Below are positions 4,092 to 8,610 of a stretch of 8,610 nucleotides of DNA, piece by piece (positions within the stretch are counted from its first letter, which is position 1; the number at the start of each line of letters is the position of its first letter). The stretch is from Streptosporangiaceae bacterium. Lineage in GTDB: Bacteria > Actinomycetota > Actinomycetes > Streptosporangiales > Streptosporangiaceae. Made by a program: the position numbers and the translations under genes. Under the pieces are notes generated by a model. That model did not search any database and was not told where the DNA came from. It saw nothing but the letters and a program-made list of their open reading frames with translations. The stretch lies in assembly GCA_030052355.1 (NCBI GenBank), contig JASIGS010000054.1, positions 1-8,610 of the forward strand, written 5' to 3'.

Positions 4092-6671
4092 TTACTCGTC
4101 CGGCTGGCTGAACGGGTCCCTGGCTGGCGGGTTCCAGAGGTCGGTCGGCCGGTCGGAGTCGTAACCCGAGGAGGCACCGGCCGCGCGGTCAGCACCTCCA
4201 GAGTCGGCGTGCTCAGCATCGCGCCACGCCGAGCGGCGCCAGTCGGAGCGAGGCCAGTCCGAGTTGCGCCAGTCGGAGTCACGGCGCTCGTGGTTTCCGG
4301 CGGGATAATCGGCCTGGGGGCGCTCACCGGTCCGGTACGCGGCAGGTTCCCACAGCGAACCGCTGGGCGACGCGGGTGCCGACGGCACGTTGCGCGGCTG
4401 CCGCACCGGCAAGCCTGCGGCGGTCACGCGGGGAGTCTCCTCCTGATCGGAGACTCCGTCGTCGGACGCCCCAGCCAGGTCCCAGTCTGCCGCAACGCGC
4501 CTGGCCGGACGGGCGGCGGCGTCCTGCCACGTGCTAGCACCGACGCCGGACTGGTCAGCAGCGTCCGCGCGCTCGAGCAGCCGGGGAAGCGGCTCGACGG
4601 CACCGGGCTGACCGGCCGCGCGCGGCCGGATCGCCTGACGAGCCCAGTCAGCGGCGCTTCCCTGGCCGGTGGATTGCGCCAGTTCCGTAGTGGAGCCCGT
4701 GCTCTCCACCGCCGGCGACGAGCCCCACGGCGCCAGCGTGCTCGGCCGCTCCGAACGTCCGAGCAGGTCGGCGTTGTCCGGTCGCTGGGTCGGCTCTTCC
4801 GCGCCACTGTCCTCGGAGTGACCGGACGCGTCGGAACGCCGGACGACGGGCTCGCCCAGCAGGCTGGCTCCGCGTCCCTGCCCGTGAGCGTTGACGGCGT
4901 TCCCCCAGATCGAGTTGGCTGCGCTCGTATCTGGTGAATGTGGTATCCGGGCTGAGGGCGAGGCCGGCGTGTCCCCCCACGCCTGCGCCGAGGGCCACGC
5001 CTGGGCAGCCGGGGAAGCTGGGGAAGCTGGGGAAGCTAGGGACCGTGCCGTCGCCGGTGCATGGCCATCGGCTGCGGACCTCCCGGTCGCTGCCGCCCAG
5101 GGCAGGTCGCTGCCGGGCGGCGGGGCGGGCTCCCACGGCGGTGTGCCCGACACCGAAGGGCCCTTGCTGACGGCGCGTGAAGCGGGTGCGATGGCTGGCA
5201 GCCCGCCGCTGTCCTCGGGACTCATGGCCGTCGCCCACGGTGGTGTGCCGGCGCCGTCCCGGCTAGCAGGGCCGGCCGCGAAAGGCGCGCGGCCTGTAGC
5301 GGTGGCGGTAATCCCGCCTGCTGGCGCGGTCAGCGGCGCAGCAAAGTACTCGAGCGCGCCGTCACCAGTGGGTTTCGCCTGCGGGTACCGGGACTGCCCG
5401 GACGGATGCGACCAGTCGGCCGTCGTCCGGGCCGTCGCTGCCCTTGTCCGCTTGGTCCTGCGCCGGCGGGAGGATGCGTACCAGGCGATCAGCAGCAGCA
5501 TGACGACCAGGAGCCCGGCGGATATCTCCGCCGCCCGCTCCAGGCGCGGCGCCAGGGCGACGCTGGTCGGGGCTGCGGCCATCGTGCCGGGCCGCACCGC
5601 GGCCTGTTCACTAGCGCCGGCGGTCTGGGACTTGGGGGTTGCGAGGAGCGCGGCTGCCGCCAGCGCCCCGCTGGCGTCCACCGTGCCGCTGCCGGAACCG
5701 GCGCCACCCTTACGCCCGAACACGGTGCTGCTGGTGAGCGCGTTGCGCACCTGACTCACCGTCAGGGTCGGGTACCTGGCCCTGATCTGCGCCACGATGC
5801 CGGCCACGATCGCACTGGCTGCGGCCGTGCTGTTCATGGTCTGGTAGCCGCCGTCGTTGCTGGCCGCGGTCACGCCCTGCCCCGCCGCGGTCAGCGTCAC
5901 GTAACTGTCGTGGCTGGTGAATGGCGCCTTAACAAAGCCCTGGTTGAACGCCCCCACCGCGATTACGTTCTTGTAGGCGGCCGGGAGGTTCGGGGCGTCC
6001 GTGGAACTCCCGTCATCGCCAGCGGGCGCCACCAGCACGACGTTGTGGCTGAAGGCGTAGTTCACGGCCGCTTGTTCCGCCGCGCTGCCGTCGGCCGCCC
6101 CTGAACCCCCGCCGGCGTCGCTCGCGTCGGGCTGGTCCGGGTCCAGCGGAAGGTCGATGACCTGCGCCCCGGCCTTCACCGCCGCCATGATTCCGTTGGC
6201 GATGGCGTCCGGGATGGCATCGACGACCGTGGCATCGGTCAGCATCGGGTCGCCAGGGGGCAGGGTCACCTGGATCGACAGGATCTGCGACAGCGGGGCA
6301 ACGCCCAGGATGCCCGAGCGACCGCCAGGCCCGTGTCCCCTGCCCGCTATCAAGCTGGCGATCGCGGTCCCCTGCTCGCCGAGAAACTGCCCGGACGGAA
6401 CCGGCGCGCCGGCTGGGGCTGCTGCGGTCTTGACGACTCCGGGCGCAGAGATGTCCGCCTGCGTCGTGTCCACGCCGTCGCTGAGCACGGCGACAGTCAC
6501 GCCAGCGCCCTGCGAGATCGTCCAGGCGGTGGATATGTCAAGGCTGGTAAGCCACCACTCGTCCTGCCGGACTGTGCCGGCGGACGCGGCGGCGCCAGAA
6601 AGGCACATTGAGAAGGCCGCGACACCAGCGGCAAGCAGTGCCACGACAGGACGGGGGAACCTCTGAGGCAC
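4092..6671 (-). CDS. Mycosin-like subtilase-fold membrane protein, probable pseudoprotease, with long disordered cytoplasmic tail
   Basis: 859 residues from GTG 6671, with GGAAGG 9 nt upstream and no in-frame ATG nearby. Order: signal peptide (1-31); peptidase S8 fold (about 35-345); transmembrane helix (384-400, GLLVVMLLLIAWYAS); RRRRTKRTR (402-410), placing the tail inside; and about 450 residues of Ala/Ser/Pro-rich tail. This outline recalls type VII secretion mycosins, whose tails are short. The fold is clear: GAGVTVAVLSDGVD (55-68), GTAIASLIAG (101-110), GVAP (123-126), VVLVAPAGDDG (211-221), STAAASAIVAG (281-291), IRARYP (296-301). Aligned without gaps to subtilases, the catalytic Asp is S64 (D65 next to it), His is Q100, the oxyanion Asn is D219, and Ser is A283. 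Proteolysis is therefore unlikely; a scaffold, sensor or substrate-binding role is inferred. The tail has 17 Trp residues, including tandem SDWRx repeats. The gene lies 79 nt after the DUF62 gene, possibly cotranscribed. Confidence 0.9.
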   Translation of the reverse strand: MPQRFPRPVVALLAAGVAAFSMCLSGAAASAGTVRQDEWWLTSLDISTAWTISQGAGVTVAVLSDGVDTTQADISAPGVVKTAAAPAGAPVPSGQFLGEQGTAIASLIAGRGHGPGGRSGILGVAPLSQILSIQVTLPPGDPMLTDATVVDAIPDAIANGIMAAVKAGAQVIDLPLDPDQPDASDAGGGSGAADGSAAEQAAVNYAFSHNVVLVAPAGDDGSSTDAPNLPAAYKNVIAVGAFNQGFVKAPFTSHDSYVTLTAAGQGVTAASNDGGYQTMNSTAAASAIVAGIVAQIRARYPTLTVSQVRNALTSSTVFGRKGGAGSGSGTVDASGALAAAALLATPKSQTAGASEQAAVRPGTMAAAPTSVALAPRLERAAEISAGLLVVMLLLIAWYASSRRRRTKRTRAATARTTADWSHPSGQSRYPQAKPTGDGALEYFAAPLTAPAGGITATATGRAPFAAGPASRDGAGTPPWATAMSPEDSGGLPAIAPASRAVSKGPSVSGTPPWEPAPPPGSDLPWAAATGRSAADGHAPATARSLASPASPASPAAQAWPSAQAWGDTPASPSARIPHSPDTSAANSIWGNAVNAHGQGRGASLLGEPVVRRSDASGHSEDSGAEEPTQRPDNADLLGRSERPSTLAPWGSSPAVESTGSTTELAQSTGQGSAADWARQAIRPRAAGQPGAVEPLPRLLERADAADQSGVGASTWQDAAARPARRVAADWDLAGASDDGVSDQEETPRVTAAGLPVRQPRNVPSAPASPSGSLWEPAAYRTGERPQADYPAGNHERRDSDWRNSDWPRSDWRRSAWRDAEHADSGGADRAAGASSGYDSDRPTDLWNPPARDPFSQPDE
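4218..4277 (-). repeat. Four tandem 15-bp repeats encoding SDWRN/SDWPR/SDWRR/SAWRD
   Basis: Within the tail of the subtilase-fold protein, residues 799-818 are four consecutive five-residue units: SDWRN, SDWPR, SDWRR, SAWRD. On the plus strand they appear as imperfect 15-nt repeats around CGCCAGTCGGAG. The first, second and third positions (S, D/A, W) are nearly fixed and the last two are mostly Arg. This places one Trp every five residues in a basic, otherwise disordered region. Confidence 0.85.
5007..5033 (-). repeat. Three tandem 9-bp repeats encoding SPA
   Basis: Three units of 9 nt (plus strand GGGAAGCTG type) encode SPASPASPA, residues 547-555, in the disordered tail. The near-identity at the DNA level points to recent slippage expansion, so the copy number may vary between strains. 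Confidence 0.8.
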
Positions 6672-6750
6672 GGGTTCTGGCCTTCCATGCGGGTCTCGGA
6701 CATTGTGCCATGTTCTATTTGCTTACGTGCCGTGTGAGCGAATCTTGCGG

Positions 6751-7605
6751 TCAGCTTCCTGGTGACTGCGCGAGGCGCACGTGGGCTCCGGGCGGCAGCC
6801 CAAGTTGCTCCGCCGCGTCGCCGGTGTTGATGGCCAGCGAGATGAGCCCGGCGCTGTCGGTGAAGGCCACGATTTCGCCGGGTGCCCCGGCCGCGAAGGT
6901 GTCCAGGTAGGGCACGGTCAGCTGACGACGGCCGCAGCGGACGACCAGCGACGAGCCGATGCCGATGCCGAGCCTGCCGGCGTCGGCCGCCGGGATGGAC
7001 AGCTGGACGTTCCCGAACCTGTCGACCGACATGACCTCGCCCTCCGCCTCGCCGTCGTGGAGCCTGCTCGTCGGGGCCGGAAGCGCCACCAGGTCGGCGA
7101 AGTCGACCTCGTCGCCGGCCGCCGACAGTTCCACGCCGCTTGCCAGGTGGGCGGCCACCGGCATGAAGATGTCGCGGCCCTGGAACGTCGCCGACACCGG
7201 GTGCAGCCAGAGCTCACCGTTGGTCAGGTGGACGGCCGTCTGAGCGCCGCCGAGGGCGTCGACCGCCCAGGAGAGCAGGCCATTGTCGGGCGCGACGAAG
7301 ATGCTGCCGCCCGCCGCGACCGCGACCGCCCTGCGGGCCGTGCCCACGCCGGGATCGACGACCGCCACGTGCACGGCAGGCGGCAGGTAACTGACCGTCT
7401 GCGCGAGCACAGCGGCGCCGCGCCGGACGTCCCCCGGCGGTACCAGGTGCGTGATGTCGATGACGCGGGCGGCGGGCGCGATCCGCGCCGCTACCCCGTG
7501 ACAGGCTGCGACGAAACCATCCTCGAGGCCATAGTCGGTCAGAAAGCTCATGCTGTTGTAGACGGTCACGATGTGTGAGCGTACGTCGCCATTGCCCGCG
7601 CGCAT
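6751..7605 (-). CDS. SAM hydroxide adenosyltransferase / SAM hydrolase family protein (DUF62)
   Basis: A 284-residue protein of the DUF62 (SAM_HAT) family, whose characterised members split S-adenosylmethionine into adenosine and methionine and which is related to fluorinase and chlorinase. Seen in order: SFLTDYGLEDGFVAACHGV (20-38), VIDITHLVPPGDVRRGA (48-64), VAVVDPGVGTARR (80-92), VAPDNGLL (104-111), SATFQGRDIF (138-147), and the C-terminal adenine-binding domain with VDRFGNVQLSI (194-204) and LISLAINTGDAAEQLG (254-269). D84 and R91 or R92 fit the described Asp-Arg-His triad. The His, which I expect in a TFHGRD motif, is Q142 here, so activity may be altered. Start is uncertain: no clear ribosome binding site precedes ATG 7605, GTG 7569 or ATG 7551. 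The last gives MSFLTDYG, close to typical family N-termini. It is divergent from the DUF3263 gene and 79 nt upstream of the subtilase-fold gene. Confidence 0.9.
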   Translation of the reverse strand: MRAGNGDVRSHIVTVYNSMSFLTDYGLEDGFVAACHGVAARIAPAARVIDITHLVPPGDVRRGAAVLAQTVSYLPPAVHVAVVDPGVGTARRAVAVAAGGSIFVAPDNGLLSWAVDALGGAQTAVHLTNGELWLHPVSATFQGRDIFMPVAAHLASGVELSAAGDEVDFADLVALPAPTSRLHDGEAEGEVMSVDRFGNVQLSIPAADAGRLGIGIGSSLVVRCGRRQLTVPYLDTFAAGAPGEIVAFTDSAGLISLAINTGDAAEQLGLPPGAHVRLAQSPGS

Positions 7606-7666
7606 AGCCGGGTTGCGCTTACTCGGGGTGAGGCCGGAATCGTTGCGGTGCCAGCCCGGGGCCGAC

Positions 7667-7684
7667 CCCGCGGATCTCCGCGGG
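7667..7684. promoter_or_regulatory. Perfect 8-bp inverted repeat in the divergent intergenic region (operator candidate)
   Basis: CCCGCGGA (7667-7674) and TCCGCGGG (7677-7684) are exact reverse complements separated by two bases. The dyad lies between the divergent DUF62 and DUF3263 genes. It overlaps the place where a -35 element would sit for TACGAT (7694-7699), a -10-like hexamer upstream of the DUF3263 start. The size and symmetry fit a dimeric repressor site, but a GC-rich hairpin is an alternative. Confidence 0.4.
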
Positions 7685-7730
7685 CCAGCCCACTACGATG
7701 AATGCAGCGCGCGGGTTGCCGGGAGGCCGG

Positions 7731-7973
7731 GTGGCTGCACTGTCCGAGCTGGACATGCGCATGCTGGCGTTCGAGCGGAGCTGGTGGCGGGTGCCCGGCG
7801 CCAAAGAGCGGGAAATCCTGGAAGTGTTCGGCATGCCGGTCACCAGGTATTACCAATTGCTCAACGAGCTGATCGACAGGCAAGAGGCGGCAGAGTTCGA
7901 CCCGTTGCTCGTTACCAGGCTTCGCAGGCAGCGAAGCCGGCGCCGGCAGATGCGGTCGGCCAGCCAGGACTGA
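7731..7973 (+). CDS. DUF3263 domain-containing small protein
   Basis: 80 residues from GTG 7731, chosen because GGGAGG (7721-7726) lies 4 nt upstream. An in-frame ATG at 7698 would add 11 residues but has no ribosome binding site and overlaps the TACGAT -10 candidate. The DUF3263 signature is plain: MLAFERSWW, then PGAKEREILEVFGMPVTRYY, then QLLNELID, FDPLLVTRLRR and a basic end (RQRSRRRQMR). The central GAKEREILEVFGMPVTRYYQLL segment looks like a helix-turn-helix, so a DNA-binding role is plausible, but the family is uncharacterised as far as I know. It is widespread in actinobacteria as a small single-domain protein. It converges on the otsA gene with 18 nt between stop codons and is divergent from the DUF62 gene across the 7667-7684 dyad. 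Confidence 0.88.
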   Translation: MAALSELDMRMLAFERSWWRVPGAKEREILEVFGMPVTRYYQLLNELIDRQEAAEFDPLLVTRLRRQRSRRRQMRSASQD

Positions 7974-7991
7974 GGCCGTCGCTGCGAGCGT

Positions 7992-8610
7992 TCAGCCGAG
8001 CGGGTGCGCGTCCAGGGCCCTGAGCTGGTCGGCGAACCACCTAGCCGGCGCCATCGCCACCGCCGCGGCCGCCAGGCCCGCGCTGCGGCGCTTGCGTTCC
8101 GCATCGCCCATGGCCAGCGCCGTGTCCAGTGCCTGCGCTGTCTGCGTCACGTCGTAAGGGTTTACCAGTAGTGCGTCCTCGCCGAGCTCGGCCGCGGCGC
8201 CCGCCTCCGTGGACAGCACGAGCGCGCAGCCGTTGTCGGACAGCACCGGGCCCTCCTTGGCGACCAGGTTCATCCCGTCCCTGATCGGGTTGACCAGCAG
8301 CACGTCGGCCAGCCGGCAGGCGGCCAGCGACCGCGGATAGTCATCCTCGACCTGCAAGATCAACGGATCCCAGCCGGGAACGGCGAACTCCGCGGTGATC
8401 TCATCGGCGAGGCGCTGCACAGCTGCGGTGTACTCGCGGTACTCGGCCAGGTCGGACCTGGACGGGTAGGCGAAAGCTATGTGTACGACCCGGCCGCGCC
8501 ACTGGGGGACGTTCCGCAGCAGTTCCCGGTAGGACTCCAGGCCGCGGAGCACGTTCTTGGACAGCTCTGTCCGGTCGACCCGGACGATTACCTTGCGTCC
8601 CCGCGTCGCC
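7992..8610 (-). CDS. otsA: Trehalose-6-phosphate synthase (GT20), C-terminal part
   Basis: The frame runs out of the window at 8610, so the N-terminal half is missing; 206 residues are visible. OtsA joins UDP-glucose (GDP- or ADP-glucose in some species) and glucose-6-phosphate to trehalose-6-phosphate in the cytoplasm. The visible part is the donor-binding half of the GT-B fold. VIVRVDRTELSKNVLRGLES contains the conserved VDR...SK nucleotide-sugar contact. VVHIAFAYPSRSD is followed by DPLILQVEDDYPRSLAACRLADV. The hallmark NPIRDGMNLVAKE provides the DGMNLVxKE donor site. Further on come LVLSTEAGAAAELG and LLVNPYD, and finally an Ala-rich helical end. The GTG inside SKNVLRG at 8552 is internal, since the family sequence continues upstream of it. 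No frameshift or missing motif is seen. Trehalose in actinomycetes serves as osmolyte and spore reserve. Confidence 0.95.
   Translation of the reverse strand, partial: ATRGRKVIVRVDRTELSKNVLRGLESYRELLRNVPQWRGRVVHIAFAYPSRSDLAEYREYTAAVQRLADEITAEFAVPGWDPLILQVEDDYPRSLAACRLADVLLVNPIRDGMNLVAKEGPVLSDNGCALVLSTEAGAAAELGEDALLVNPYDVTQTAQALDTALAMGDAERKRRSAGLAAAAVAMAPARWFADQLRALDAHPLG

Noticed and set aside
4218..4290. Repeated CGCCAGTCGGAG units, considered as a CRISPR or regulatory iteron array
   Set aside because: The units are directly adjacent at 15-nt spacing, in frame with the coding sequence and without spacers, so they are a protein-level repeat.
4209..5754. Several long plus-strand open frames (for example 4209-4937 and 4891-5754)
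   Set aside because: They are antisense shadows of the subtilase-fold gene in GC-rich, low-complexity sequence, with Arg/Ala/Gly-rich products and no recognisable domain.
6597..6611. Cys23 in the signal peptide of the subtilase-fold protein, considered as a lipobox
   Set aside because: The preceding residues are Phe-Ser-Met; a lipobox needs Gly, Ala or Ser directly before the Cys.
6781..7578. Plus-strand open frame of 265 codons
   Set aside because: Exactly antisense to the DUF62 gene; the product is Arg/Asp/His-rich with no family motif.

Overview
This is GC-rich DNA with strong third-position G/C bias, GTG starts alongside ATG, and protein families typical of Actinomycetota (a YdbT-like PH-domain protein, DUF3263, a DUF151 bifunctional nuclease, OtsA, a mycosin-like subtilase fold). 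It looks chromosomal, possibly from a Streptosporangiales- or Treboniaceae-like lineage, but that finer placement is only an impression.

Layout. (1) 1-701: the C-terminal part of a membrane-flanked bacterial PH-domain protein, then a tRNA-Thr(TGT). (2) 702-2360: a small block of visibly lower GC holding two convergent genes, 918-1475 (+) and 1703-2251 (-). Each encodes a small secreted protein with a signal peptide, six collinear cysteines and ricin-B/beta-trefoil-like QxW-type repeats. Each gene has its own hairpin terminator candidate. The plus-strand gene is preceded by a highly structured leader with partial resemblance to the c-di-AMP (ydaO) aptamer. (3) 2361-2838: a gene-poor stretch with possible decayed coding fragments. 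(4) 2839-4091: a 63-residue small protein on the plus strand, facing a two-gene minus-strand unit of a DUF151 bifunctional nuclease and a VOC/glyoxalase-fold protein. (5) 4092-7605: on the minus strand, a SAM hydroxide adenosyltransferase-family gene (DUF62) and, 79 nt further on, an 859-residue subtilase-fold membrane protein. In that protein every catalytic position appears replaced, and a long Trp-dotted disordered tail follows the transmembrane helix. (6) 7606-8610: a divergent intergenic region with a perfect 8-bp dyad, a DUF3263 regulator-like protein, and the C-terminal part of trehalose-6-phosphate synthase.

Most genes are unrelated housekeeping or accessory functions. The strongest candidates for new biology are the pseudo-subtilase with its cytoplasmic Trp-repeat tail, and the convergent pair of secreted six-cysteine trefoil-like proteins with their structured leader. 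No CRISPR array, transposase or integrase was seen.
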